In this document: positions 10,872 to 21,986 of the stretch, one piece after another
Numbering within the stretch: the first letter of the stretch is position 1
Layout: every line of letters starts with the position of its first letter
Source of the DNA: Megalobrama amblycephala
Taxonomy: Eukaryota; Chordata; Actinopteri; Cypriniformes; Xenocyprididae
DNA length: 64,000 nt
NCBI RefSeq assembly: GCF_018812025.1
Contig: NC_063049.1
Coordinates: 10,297,537 to 10,361,536 of the forward strand
Direction: 5' to 3'
Notes under the pieces: model-generated
Database searches by the model: none
The model's input: the letters and a program-made list of their open reading frames with translations, nothing else
What the model was told of the DNA's origin: nothing
Program-made: the position numbers and the translations under genes

Positions 10872-12874
10872 GTAAGGCAACTGACATGTATAATGTGCAC
10901 TAAATATGGACTTTCAAGTGTAGAACAACTTTATTTCAAGTAGCTAATTGTACTGTCTTCTCATGTTTAGTCTCTGCAGGTGCTTCAAAAGCAAAAATGA
11001 CAACTACAAAAACAATGGTGACCTGTGAAGGAGAATCTGTGGTTCTCAAATGTGGTGAGCAATTCAGTCACTTTAACTTGTTTTTGGCCTTCTGTTCCTA
11101 AATGGGTCAGTATGAAAAAGGAGAATGGGATTATGATGGCGACTTGACATTTGTGTCTCCAACCTCATGGAATGTGCTTTTTTTTTCTTTTGACGTCAGA
11201 TGTGGGGCTCATAAAGGTTCTTAAAGCCAGTTATGGGCGGACTGATTGCAAAACGTGTGCTAGTGGGAAACCAGCTGATCAGCTCTCAAATACACGCTGC
11301 CTTGCACAGTCCTCTCTGTCCACAATGTCCACTAGGTAAGATTAACCGATAGCGTAGGGAAATGGTTTCACTTTCAGTTCATGCATTATTTGACACGAGC
11401 AAGATGCATACTGTCTATATTAAAGCTACTTGTTGTTGTCTGTCCCATGAATCAGGTGTGATGGAACAAAGAGCTGTACTGTTCCTGCAGTGAACTCCGT
11501 TTTCTCTGATCCTTGTGTTGGGACTTATAAATACCTGAATGTGACTTATGACTGTGTCCAACCAAGTAAGTAACTTCATCAAATGTTGGAGTTAAATATA
11601 ACTTTATAATAAAGGCATGGCAAATAATTAAAATACATGAACACTTTAAGGTGAGATTACTAGATGTGTTTAATAGGGCTGTGCAAAAATCTTTTTTTTA
11701 ATTAAATTTGGTCAATTTGATATGGCCTCTCAAAAGCCACAATTTTTTTTTTTTTTTTTTTTTTTGTATTTCCACAAACATTGAACGCATCTCTATGATG
11801 TCATTCTCTCTACCTTGCATGTCTTCTCACAATTTGTCTCTGCAGGTGCAGAAGCAAAAACGAATACGAATACGAAAACAAACACAAAAACAACGGTGAC
11901 CTGTGAAGGAGAATCTGCGGGTCTCACATGTGGTGAGTAACTTGGTAATTTTAAGTTTACGTTTTTGTCCTCCGTTCCCAAATAGGTCCATATAAAAAAG
12001 GGGAACTGGATCATGACAGTGACTTGAACTTTGTCTCCAACCACATGGAATGTGCTTAAACTACCATAATTCTCTTTAATGTCAGATGTGGGACTCATAA
12101 AGGTTCTTAAAGCCAATTATGGGCGGACTGATTGCAAAACGTGCGCTAGTGGGAAACCAGCTGATCAGCTCTCAAATACACGCTGTCTCGCACAGTCATC
12201 TCTCTCCACAATGTCCGCTCGGTAAGATTAACAGAGCGTAAGAAAATGGTTTCAGTTCATGCATTATTTGACGAGCAAGATGCATAATCTATATTAAAGC
12301 TATTAAGCAGGCTACTTTGTTGTTGTCTGTTCATGAATCAGGTGTGATGGAACACAGAGCTGTACTGTTCCTGCAGTGAACTCCGTTTTCTCTGATCCTT
12401 GTTATGGTACTTATAAATACCTGGATGTGACTTATGACTGTGTCAAATCAAGTAAGTAACTTCTTCAAATGTTGGAGTTTAACCTTTTGTGTGGTCTTTG
12501 TTTGGGGGGGCTACACTCATGGTCTTCAGGGTCAACAGACCCCAGGCAACAAAATGTAGTTTTGTAACAATGTTTTTACTCAACATTTGTGCAGTTTTTG
12601 GAGGTTTTTTTTTTTTTTTTTTTTATATATGTAAATTGTTTTTTATGCAAAAACACCTTTTGTAAATTCCCTTCATAAAAGGCACACATTTCTAACTTTC
12701 TTTCATGGGCATAACATGGATAACTTGACATTTGTTTAGTGTAAGCTTTCTGCCCATCTTTTGGAAAATGCTGTTTTAAAAGTAACATTTTGCTATGTTG
12801 TATTTGATATATAATATATATAATAATAATAATAATATATATATAAAAATAATATAAAAATAAAAATAAAAATA

Positions 12875-12916
<42 letters not shown>

Positions 12917-13856
12917 ATTAAATCAGTTTTTCAATGTTGTCAATGAATCTCCAGAGACCCCGCTTAGAAACTGGACAAAATCCATTCTCAAAATCAGAAA
13001 TGATGCACAACACGGACAAAAATGCCCATAAAGGCATAGCAAATAATTAAAATACATGAACCCTTTATTTTTAGGTGACGTTACATGTACTATGAGTACT
13101 ATTCTCACAATTTCTCTGCAGGTGCAGACACAAAAACGAATACGAAAACGACAAACACAAAAACGAAAACAACAGTGACCTGTGAAGGAGAATCTGCGAG
13201 CCTCAAATGTGGTGAGTCATTTTAGTTTGAAGTTTACATTTTTGTCCTTTGTTCCCGAATGGGTCCATTATAAAGGAACAGGATCATGACTGTGACTTGA
13301 ACTTTGTCTCCAACCATGTGGAATGTGCTCAAACTACCATAATTCTCTTATTTTAACGTCAGATGTGGGATTCATAAAGGTTCTTAAAGCCAATTATGGG
13401 CGGACTGATTGCAAAACGTGTGCAAGTGGGAAACCAGCTGATCAGCTCTCAAATACACGCTGCCTCGCACAGTCTTCTCTCTGCACAATGTCCGCTCGGT
13501 AAGATTAACCGATGGTAGGAAAATGATAAAATGGTTTCAGTTCATGCATTATTTGACATGCGTAAGATGCATCTAATTGTCTATATTAAAGCTACTTTTT
13601 GTTCATGAATCAGGTGTGATGGAACACAGAGCTGTACTGTTCCTGCAGTGAACTCCGTTTTCTCTGATCCTTGCGTTGGGACTTATAAATACCTGGATGT
13701 GACTTATGACTGTGTCCAATCAAGTAAGTTTCATCAAATGTTTGAGTTTAATGTATTTTATTGGCCATGCCTTCATTATAAGATTACAAGAACACAAGAA
13801 CACATTTCAAGGTGACGTTGGGCTACTACATGTATTCACTAAGGGCTAGGCCAAGG

Positions 13857-13887
<31 letters not shown>

Positions 13888-16468
13888 CCTTTTGTATTTC
13901 AGCAAACGCAACACAATGTCTGTTTGACGTTAATCTTATTAGTCTTCTCCACTAGAGGTGGATCAGCTTGCAAATGAGTTCATGTCTCATTGAGCCTAAA
14001 TGGACGAATTGGCCTAAATGGACGAATTATCACATTTAAGATGACCACCATTAATTGCGAGTATCCAAGTAAACAGTTGGTTATGGCTTGAGCAGTAGAG
14101 AAGGAACACGTGTATCATTATTTGATCCGTGCATCCATTTGAATCGGGACATCGGAATCGATCCCCATAGTACTTATAGCAATAACAGTAAATTATGCTT
14201 AATTGCATAACTAACCCTAAACTAACTGTAACCTAGTAAGTACATGTTAATACTTGGTACTTAAAGCTGCAGTCTACCATCTTTCCCCTCTCTGTCACCA
14301 TCTCTGTTTGAAACCCGTGTTTGCAGTCATATGCGGAATTGTTATCGTTACAAGCGTTGCATTAGGCCTACAAATTGTGCTGCCAATGATTAAATCTAAC
14401 GCTCGCTTAGCTTGGATCACGCCAAACCGTGCAAATTATTACTGTTATACTTTGTTCTCAAATTGTTAGAGGTTCCCTAGAACCCTTTTTCACAAGATTT
14501 AATTGAAGTCTCTAAGGTGTCCCCTGAATGTGTCTGAAGTTTTCAGCTCAAAATACCCCATAGATTTATATTAAATTTTTAACTGCCTATTTTGGGGCAT
14601 AATTAGAGATGCGCTGAATCTGTGTGTCCCCTTTAAATGCTTGCGCTCCCTGCCCCCAAGCTCGCAACTCTATAATGCATTGCATAAAATTCATACAGCT
14701 AATATATAACCCTCAAAATTGATCTTTACAAAGTGTTCGTCATGCAGCATAACAGATCATGTAAGTATGGTATTTGGATGTTTACACTTGATTCTGAATG
14801 AATTTGATAGTAGCCTATGTTGTGGCTAACAGGGCTAAAGCTAACACTACACACTGTTGGAGAGATTAAGATATATATATATATATTTTTTTTTTTTTTT
14901 AAATGAATTGTACAGACTGCAAGTATTTAAAAATGAAAACTCTTGTCTCCGTGAATACAGTAAGAAACGATGGTAACTTTAACCACATTTAACAGTACAT
15001 TAGCAACATGCTAAAGAAGCATTTAGAAAGACAATTTACAAATATCACTAAAAATATCATGTTATCATGGATCATGTCAGTTATTATTGCTCCATCTGCC
15101 ATTTTTCGCTATTGTCCTTGCTTGCTTACCTGCATAAAGTCTGTTTCAGCTGAGCACAGCTCTAGACGTTAATACTTGCTTGTCTAATGCCTTGAACATG
15201 AGCTGGCATATGCAAAAGTTGGGGGCGTACATTAATGATCCCGACTGTTGCATCACAGGTCTTTTGCAAAAATCAAATTTTACATAAGGAGGAAACCATG
15301 GTGTTTGAGACTCGCTGTATATCATTTCCATGTACAGAACTCTAACTATGCCGAGGTAAATTCAACTTTCAATTCTAGGGCACCTTTAATGATAACACAA
15401 GCATTGTGTGACCTGTATTTGGTGTGCAGAAGAGTTACCTGTAGACTTCAATTTCTGTAGCCACGCCGCAGTCCAAAGTCTTTGCTTTTTGACTACGGGT
15501 GAATCTCCAGTTGTCACTGTCATTTGGAGCTTTCTGGATTACAATCCACCATCAAAATGATAAATTTATTTCAGTTGCTGTGAGAACGGGCTATAAATGA
15601 TTCGCTACAAGCAGCATCCTCATAAAGCAGACTAGCCTGGACTCCTTTCTGTTTACAGGCGTGACGTAATGACGCAAAGACTAACTGCTGCATGCTTGAA
15701 TTTCCTGCGGAAATCCACAGGTCGCTCATAAAACATTACAGGCTTACCGTTGTGAATCAAGCTAAGATAAGGAGATGGTTTTGAATGCTTGGTATGTACT
15801 TGTTCAAATGATTTTTAAACCAATACAAGTTATGGACTGCAGCTTTAAGTACAATGTAACAACGTCACCTTAAAGTGTAACCAAATATATTTTATTAACC
15901 TAGTTAGTATGGGTAGTTAACATTTTTCTGACCTTCGTTCTCATTCTCTTCACCCCCTCAAAAAAGAGGAACAATGTAACCGGTGTCAGATGGGGTAAGT
16001 TTTATTTTATTTATTTTTTTCCTTCTATTTGCTATGCTGAGATCGGAGTACAACATTGTTTAATCCTTAAGAGCCTCATGTCTACAATTTTCAAGTCAGT
16101 CCAGCTACAGTACATGATGGCACGTTTGTTTTTAAAGTGACTATTGTGACCTGTTTTACATGTTTGCTAACCATCACTCTTGACGTTATCAGTCTGGATA
16201 TTTTAAATCAAAGTACTGGCATTAACTTCACCTAGAGTCAGTTCAGACATTAGCACGCGCACACACTTCAGGTATTTTTGAAACCATATACAAAATGTAT
16301 CAAATGGACAATGTACTTTAAGTAATGCACAGTATAATGACAGTCTCAGACCTGAAATAATTGGCTTTGTTTGAGCTCTGTAGACAATTTAAACTGATCT
16401 CTTTTCTAATTCTTTCAGGTGAAATGGTTCAAGACTTCTTCCTAAGTGCTTCAAATTGTTTTCTCTGA
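10745..16468 (+). CDS. L-rhamnose-binding lectin, three tandem SUEL/RBL domains
   Basis: Proposed exons are 10745-10775, 10848-10871, 10980-11054, 11200-11335, 11456-11565, 11846-11932, 12086-12221, 12342-12451, 13122-13211, 13363-13498, 13614-13723 and 16419-16468. They sum to 1,095 bp (364 aa) in one frame with GT-AG introns and repeating phases 1-2-1. The start [19 protein letters not shown] is a good signal peptide, so the protein should be secreted. Each of three domains has the family hallmarks: YGR before a cysteine pair, NSVFSDPC, and KYL. Fish RBLs bind L-rhamnose and galactose, agglutinate microbes and occur in eggs and mucosa. Linkers before domains 2 and 3 are Thr/Lys/Asn repeats. 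The final exon is weaker: it is a decayed fourth-domain exon that would add a short tail and stop. The right duplication arm holds a dead partial copy. The identification is firm; the exact C-terminus is not. Confidence 0.72.
10980..11565 (+). CDS. Lectin domain 1 (three exons)
   Basis: Exons 10980-11054, 11200-11335 and 11456-11565 encode one RBL domain. [11 protein letters not shown] opens it, [11 protein letters not shown] follows, and [18 protein letters not shown] closes it. The DCKTC pair gives nine cysteines where the family usually has eight. Exon boundaries match domains 2 and 3 exactly, which shows growth by unequal duplication of a three-exon unit. Confidence 0.8.
11846..12451 (+). 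CDS. Lectin domain 2 (three exons)
   Basis: Exons 11846-11932, 12086-12221 and 12342-12451 encode a second domain nearly identical to the first, with NYGRTDC and [17 protein letters not shown]. The introns are also similar to those of domains 1 and 3, indicating recent duplication or gene conversion. A Lys/Thr/Asn repeat ([12 protein letters not shown]) precedes the domain. It is encoded by a short AC/GA-rich tandem repeat that can slip in length. Confidence 0.8.
12810..12914. repeat. AT-rich microsatellite in a lectin intron
   Basis: Alternating (TA)n and AATAA-type runs lie in the intron between domains 2 and 3. A T run just upstream (about 12,606-12,624) is also low complexity. The remaining intron sequence from 12,452 to 13,121 shows no gene. 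Confidence 0.85.
13122..13723 (+). CDS. Lectin domain 3 (three exons)
   Basis: Exons 13122-13211, 13363-13498 and 13614-13723 encode the third domain, again with [10 protein letters not shown] and [17 protein letters not shown]. The preceding linker ([14 protein letters not shown]) is longer than that before domain 2 because of the same type of tandem repeat. The donor after this domain (A then GTAAGT) is intact, so a further downstream exon is expected. Confidence 0.8.
13860..13887. repeat. Poly-T tract
   Basis: A T run of roughly 28 bases lies in the last intron of the lectin gene. The rest of 13,724-14,260 shows no gene. Confidence 0.8.
14265..15844. mobile_element. TTAA-target element, family 2, copy 2, interrupted
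   Basis: AGCTGCAGTC begins it and GACTGCAGCT ends it, with TTAA outside both. The sequence matches copy 1 at 3,722-4,589 except that a family-1 element (14,470-15,385) has been inserted. It lies in the last intron of the lectin gene and codes for nothing recognisable. Confidence 0.65.
14470..15385. mobile_element. TTAA-target element, family 1, nested copy
   Basis: It starts AGGTTCCCTAGAAC and ends TTCTAGGGCACCT, flanked by TTAG and TTAA. The uninterrupted sister at about 4,130 has a single TTAA at the matching position. The interior shares ATACCCCATAGAT and TTTACAAAGTGTTCGTCATGC with the element at 422-2,964. This dates family 1 activity after the family 2 insertion. Confidence 0.62.
15950..16005 (+). 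pseudogene. Possible relic of a fourth lectin-domain exon
   Basis: The short stretch GTGTCAGATGGGGTAAG resembles the acceptor and first bases of the middle lectin-domain exon followed by a donor, but the exon body is missing. Together with the degenerate exon at 16,419 it suggests a fourth domain that decayed. The evidence is weak. Confidence 0.25.
16419..16468 (+). CDS. Candidate terminal exon of the lectin
   Basis: A TTCTTTCAG acceptor is followed by a phase-1 reading that stops after 16 codons. The underlying DNA still aligns with the third exon of a lectin domain (TTTTCTCTGATCC...GTGTGGGTGTCC), but in a shifted frame. So it is either a reused terminal exon or debris. The alternative is that transcripts end elsewhere; cDNA is needed to decide. 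Confidence 0.35.
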
Positions 16469-16513
16469 TCCATGTGTGGGTGTCCATAAATCTGGACGTG
16501 ACATACAGCTGTA

Positions 16514-16595
16514 AATAAAAGTTACTGTCCTGCCACAAATGTATCTTGTGTCCTTGTGTCACTTGTTCACAAATGGCAATGGGAAGCAAAATAAA
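16514..16595 (+). terminator. Candidate polyadenylation signals of the lectin gene
   Basis: AATAAA occurs at 16,514-16,519 and 16,590-16,595, 46 and 122 bases after the proposed stop. Spacing is suitable for a short 3' UTR. Use is inferred from position only. Confidence 0.4.
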
Positions 16596-16929
16596 GTAAA
16601 TTTAAAAAACGAAACAACTGGAGTCCAGATCCATTTTATTTTCCCTCTTTTGATATTCTTGTGGGCTTTATTCTATACTCCTACACAATTGCCATGAATT
16701 GTCAAAATTGTAATTTTCATGACAAGTGATGTACATGAGAGAATAAGTGAAATGAGACTCAAGAAATCCTATTTGATCTGCAATTTCTCTCCCTAACAAC
16801 TCCCTCTTTTTGTATTTGCTGTGGCATTTGTCAAAGTTGTGTTCAGACACCAATGAGACCAGCAGCTCTACAGTACATTTACCATGCATCTCAATCGGCT
16901 CCTAGTTAAGTAGTCAGGGCATTGATCAG

Positions 16930-17403
16930 GCCACATTCATTTACACAGTATACTGATTCACGACCGAGGGAGCTGATTGAGATGCAGGGCTTGCTTCATT
17001 GTTCCCTTTTTTTTTTTTTTTTTTTTTTTTGGTCATCTTGGGTACCAATGTGTGCTTGACAAGACTGGTTTGAGCTTGAGTACCACCAAGTTGTGTTTTA
17101 CTGTAACCTCAGCATCTCCAGGCACGTGAACAAAAGCGGCAGTCTCATTGGTGCATGAGGCATTAAATGTCGGTGATAAGCATGTGCAATCATCCAGGTG
17201 TGCACAAGCCTTGAGGATTTTCAATTTTGGTGTGAAAGGGTCTTTACATTTACCCCCAAATTTTTACTCTTTTTGTTATAAACAAAAAACCAAGCCCAGC
17301 CCATGTGAGGGGGAAAAGTAATGTAACGCATTTAGTTACTTTTTAAGGGAGTGATGCAATATTGTAATGCATTACTTTTAAAGGTAACTTTCCCCAACTC
17401 TAG
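16930..17403. repeat. Decayed hAT-like repeat in the left arm
   Basis: The sequence ending GTTACCTTT...CCCCAACTCT is the end of a widespread fish element that begins GTTGGGGAAAGTTACC. A mirror copy lies at about 19,629-20,214. It contains a poly-T run near 17,008-17,031 and no functional gene. 16,596-16,930 shows nothing recognisable. Confidence 0.45.
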
Positions 17404-17580
17404 TGCCAAGACATTTTAGAAATCCAGACCAGGTGTTGTTTTTCAGCCATGTCTGGAATAAAGATGGCTGTTGGGGTGATATTAAATGACTTGAACAGTG
17501 ATTAGAGATGGGGAATATTTCTAAAATCTAAGTCATTCTTTCCCCATATGCGACTTATATGGAGTTAATATTGTGCCATA

Positions 17581-19429
17581 ATTAAATGAACAAATCCAGC
17601 AACGCAGAAGAGTAACAAATATATGTATTGTTTTGCAAATATAAATGAGCCTACATATTTCACAAATACGAACCATCCTACAAATGACATGTAATCTTTG
17701 AACAAATGCCAAATCTAGTGCATACACGCACACCTGTCTGTTACGATTGTAAGACACTTGCCTTTTTATGAGATCTCCCGACTTGATTTTCTCACAAATG
17801 TGTGCACTATGGAATTACCTTTGTTCCAATAAAAATGAATGTAACTTTTCAAAAAAAAAAAAACGAATAAAATATAAATTGAAACTGAATGAAATGTCTT
17901 TGAAACTTAAATAAATCGTAGACAAAATGTTCAACTTTGTTTTTAATACACTGCATGTTTTGCTGACTGTTTCTCCTCTTTCTTTCACTGATATGTACTT
18001 AATGTGCTTCTAGAGTTTTCTTTTATGCTTCTGAAGTTTTTGTTTACAATCCCAGAGGTTTCGTTCTTTCTGGCACAAATCTCTTGCAGGGGCGGGGCCA
18101 ACAGTGGTGTGATCTCATTGGCTACTTTTGAGTTTTTGAATGACAAAAGTGTCGTTAAACTGTATTCAGCACAAACTAGGCTACCACAATATGTGAGGAA
18201 CATGTATGTACGTTTGTTTTTTTGAAGGAATGTTTATGTGTGGTTATTGAAAAAACAAAAAACTTAAGTCACTGAAATAAGACCAAAAAATATTAAATCT
18301 GTGTTCACAAGACTTCTGGGTATTGGAGGTTGCAGACTAGAGTTTTTGCTTCAAAATGATGTAAAAATTATCCTGCCTACTCGTTCATATAAAATAGAGA
18401 GATTTACATTTTCTAAGACACTTTTTGTCAAGAAACACAGGAGGCGTGAATCTTCATGAATAATGCTGTGATTCACACCTGAGAAGACAAAAGATTCGCA
18501 AAATGAGCTGTAATGACCTGCATAATGAGCTCTTTCAGTCAGGTAGGCTATGTGAAAAAAACCCTCTGTGATCATGTCTCAAGGTCATCATGGTGTATAT
18601 CAAACATACAGAAAAAACAGCAATACTGTGAAATATTATTACAATTTAAAATAATGGTTTTCTATTATATACTTTAAAATAAAATGTATTTCTGTGATGC
18701 AAAGCGTCTGAGTATTCATGTTACCTCTATGGCATTTCATATAGCCTTTTAGCTTAAAAGTTGCATCTCAACGCGCTTTACAAGAACATACAAATAAAAT
18801 ACAATGGAATAGGGGAAATATAAGATAGAAACATACATCAAAACAAGACATATATAGATAAAATAATCACGTATAGAAAATAACTAGGAGACAAGGATAA
18901 ACAAGGAGTTTGTAGCTTATGAAAAACTGCAACAGCAGCAATCTTGATAACATCACTAGGCTTGCTTTGGCTAGGCTACTCCGGTTATCTCTGTTATAGG
19001 CTACAAAACATGTTATAGAACACCAATCTGCCTCTTTTCATTTTCATTTAAACATATTAATAATAGCCACACAAATTGAAAGTAGTCTCTTAATTTCACC
19101 AAGGCTGTATTTATTTGATCAAAAATAAAGTAAAAATAGTAATACTGTGAAATTGCAATTTAAAATAACTGGTTTCTGTTGTATTTCAAAATGTAATTTA
19201 TTCCTGTGATCAAAGCTGAATTTTCAGCATCATTAGTCCAGGCTTCAATGTCACATGATCCTTCAGAAATCATCATACTCACCTGTTCACCACTCATTTT
19301 CATCAGATGAAAACTTCTTGTAATCTTTTTTTTTTTTCTCCAGGATGATAGTTTTCCTTTGCAAAGCAGATTGTTTGTCTTTGCAAAATGCTGGATTTGT
19401 TAGTTTAATTACAATGTTAACTCCATATA
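17581..19429. other. Spacer between duplication arms, no gene seen
   Basis: This unpaired region lies between the two inverted arms. It contains only short open frames without recognisable motifs and AT-rich sequence. A repeat fragment at about 19,087-19,285 resembles the family of 44,234-44,710, sharing CAGCATCATTAGTCCAG and CACATGATCCTTCAGAAAT. Replication or recombination at such a spacer could have generated the inverted duplication, but no direct signature was seen. Confidence 0.5.
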
Positions 19430-19628
19430 AGTCACATGGGGAATGAATGACTTAGAGATGGGGAATATTTCCAAAATCTTCTATCACCGTTTAAGTCATT
19501 TAATATCACCCTAACAGCCATCTTTATTCCAGACATGGCTGAAAAACAACACCTGGTCTGGATTTCTAAAATGTCTTTGTTAAATAATTTCTTATTTCTT
19601 GGGCTTCACTTTTTGACATTCTCTTGGA

Positions 19629-19976
19629 ACTAGTGTTGGGGAAAGTTACCTTTAAAAGTAATGCATTACAATATTGCATTACTCCCTTAAAAAGTAACTA
19701 ATTGCATTACTTAGTAACTTTTTCTTTTTTTTTTTTACTTAGTAACTTTTTTTAATTCATTACATTACTTTTGCATTACTTTTCCTCACATGGGCTGGGC
19801 TTGTTTGTTTTTGTTTTGTTTTTTATAACAAAAAAGTAAATTGTTTTTGTAAATATAAAGACCCTTTCACATCAAAATTTAAATAATAAGCCTCAAGGCT
19901 TGTGCACACCTGGACGATTATTGCGTGCACTTATCACCAAGGTTTAATGTGAGTGTGCACCGATGCAGAAAGTGCC

Positions 19977-20050
<74 letters not shown>

Positions 20051-20214
20051 TAATTTTTTAAAAAACGCCTCAAATTTGTTTTTTGGTTTGACGCACTGCG
20101 TAAAAAGCTGGCCGAACAATAAGATTGGCGCTTTTGTTCATGTGCCTGGGCTGCTGAAGTTACAGTAAAACATGAGTTGGTGGGGCTCAAGCCTAAAACG
20201 GTCTTGCTGAGCAC
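19629..20214. repeat. hAT-like repeat with GTTGGGGAAAGTTACC end, mirror copy
   Basis: AGTGTTGGGGAAAGTTACC opens a block of TAATGCATTAC-type repeats, continues through TGGGCTGGGCTTG and CCTCAAGGCTTGTGCACACC, and mirrors the left-arm copy. A related end is seen near 60,400 in a kalirin intron. No coding sequence is visible. Confidence 0.45.
19979..20047. repeat. (AT)n microsatellite
   Basis: Nearly uninterrupted AT dinucleotides over about 69 bases. Its translation (Ile-Tyr repeats) is spurious. The partner position in the left arm lacks the expansion. Confidence 0.95.
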
Positions 20215-20225
20215 ACATTATCTAG

Positions 20226-21291
20226 TCTAGCTCAACCTGAGCAAATTTTATCCACACATTCCAAAAAGCAGTGTACTCAGTAAAAACACTTTTTACTCTT
20301 TAATCAAGAGGAGTACAAAATCATGCCATCATGCTCTGAGGGAGGTCCAAATAGGCCCTGCGACTTCAGAAAGACACGAGCGTCAACCTGTGGCAGTGCT
20401 AGTTTTCACGTGAGCAAACTCTAACTGAAACATCTACCAACAAACCTTGTAATACAACAAGCTATTGTGCTCTGAAGGAGGCCCAAACAGAGCCTTCTAC
20501 TTCAAACAACACGAGTGTCAGCATGTGGCAGTGTTCAAGCTCTAAGGGAGCCATATATGAAAACCAAACTATGTAGTGAGGTTAGCTTTATTAAACTCAA
20601 CCTGAGCTTATACATTCCAACAGGCAATATACTCAGTAAAAACACTTTTAACCTTACACCAAGGGGAGTACAAACTACGTCACCATTCTCTAAAGGAGGC
20701 CAAAGTCAGGCCTGCTACTCCAGAAAACAAGGGTGTTAGCCTGTGGCAGTATTAGAGTTACTGAGCTCACACAGTGTATGGCAGGAATCAGAACTAACAT
20801 ATTAAAGTACAATAACCTTGAACAACAAGGGAGTACTATTAATCCAACCCTGAAAAATACAGGGTAGGTACTTCACATCAGAAATTCTCACCAAAAACAG
20901 TTACAATCTGTACTGAACCCTAGGGAACAGGAGCTTCCATAAAAAGCTACAACCATATCACTCAAGCTTAAACATAGTTTAAGGGGTTCAGGGGAAAAAC
21001 TGAAGTCAAAGTACCACTAGATAGTTCAGGGGAGCAGGGCTACAGCAACAAAGTTTCTATTCACATAGTGAAAAGGGGCCTAAACCGCCGCAACGGCAGA
21101 CAACAGCACCAGGGAGACTTAGAAATGGTCTGCTACCTTAGCTGCTATCCATTTTGCACCTACACCAAAGGGACAATGGGCCTTGGCCTGACAACTCTGA
21201 TAAGAGGAGGCCAGAACTAGGAAAAACTACACTCACATAACAGGGGAAGTATAAAAAGGGTGTAAATGCTACTAGCAGACCACCTAAACAC
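20226..21291. repeat. Degenerate tandem repeat, left half
   Basis: Phrases such as CAGTAAAAACACTTTT, GAGTACAAA, CTCTGA/AAGGAGG and CTGTGGCAGT recur at roughly 180 and 357 base spacing (for example at 20,278 and 20,635). The array continues in style after the Harbinger insertion at 25,676. It looks like an internally repetitive transposon or satellite relic. No gene is supported. Confidence 0.45.
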
Positions 21292-21986
21292 TAGGGCTGC
21301 GTCCGAAACCGCATACTCTCTTGAGTAGGTACTTATTTTGAATAAGTACTTACTTTGTAAGGGTAAAAAAGTACGTTCTTTTCCTGAATCCGCCTTGTTA
21401 GCTTTGTCACGTGACGTCATCACTAGCGGCAAGATTTAAAGAGCCCAAGCAAGATTCGCGCAATTACCTTCATCAATTACATGATTTACGTTGCTGATTT
21501 GATCGCCGCGTTTACATTTATTATGCCGCTCCATATCACATCACAAAGGAGGCGTCGGGCTGTTGCTCGAAAAGCACGCCTTTGGAGACGTTTGGTGATT
21601 TTATATTCAGAAAATGTAAGTAAAAAGTAGCTATACATTGCATTCCTGCACCCCTTTACACACAATAATATACTGCCCAATAATATACTTAATTGTAAAA
21701 TCTTATAATTACACAGACAGATATGTCACATCATGGCAATTTATTGAATTCACAATATTCAACCATAATAATGAAATATTTAATATTCAACCATAAGTAA
21801 ACCATGTGAGTAAATAATTTTTTTAATTATTTTTTTCAAGAAAAGATGAATAAAGATGACTTTTGTTTTACTGACTAAAATAGAATATGAATAAAATGGA
21901 AAAAAAGAAGAAAAAAACATTCAAATTAATAAATATATTTATACAGAAGTATTAAATGAACATAAAATTATTTAAAACGTACACAA

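Larger units (their letters stand above)
6035..17580 (+). repeat. Left arm of a large inverted duplication
   Basis: Collinear blocks of this arm reappear on the opposite strand in 19,430-35,480. The block pairs are 6,035-6,265 with 35,271-35,478, 6,270-7,055 with 28,390-29,148, 10,450-11,190 with 27,530-28,375, 16,930-16,990 with 27,420-27,525, and 17,040-17,530 with 19,440-20,200. The matching sequence includes exons, introns and flanking DNA, so this is a segmental inverted duplication and not just paired transposons. This arm holds the intact lectin gene and a hAT transposon absent from the other arm. Block edges were judged by eye and are approximate. 5,933-7,293 has no recognisable gene. 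Confidence 0.65.

Noticed and set aside
19918..20214. Ile-Tyr repeat open frames
   Set aside because: They are translations of the (AT)n tract; the same applies at 59,292-59,579.
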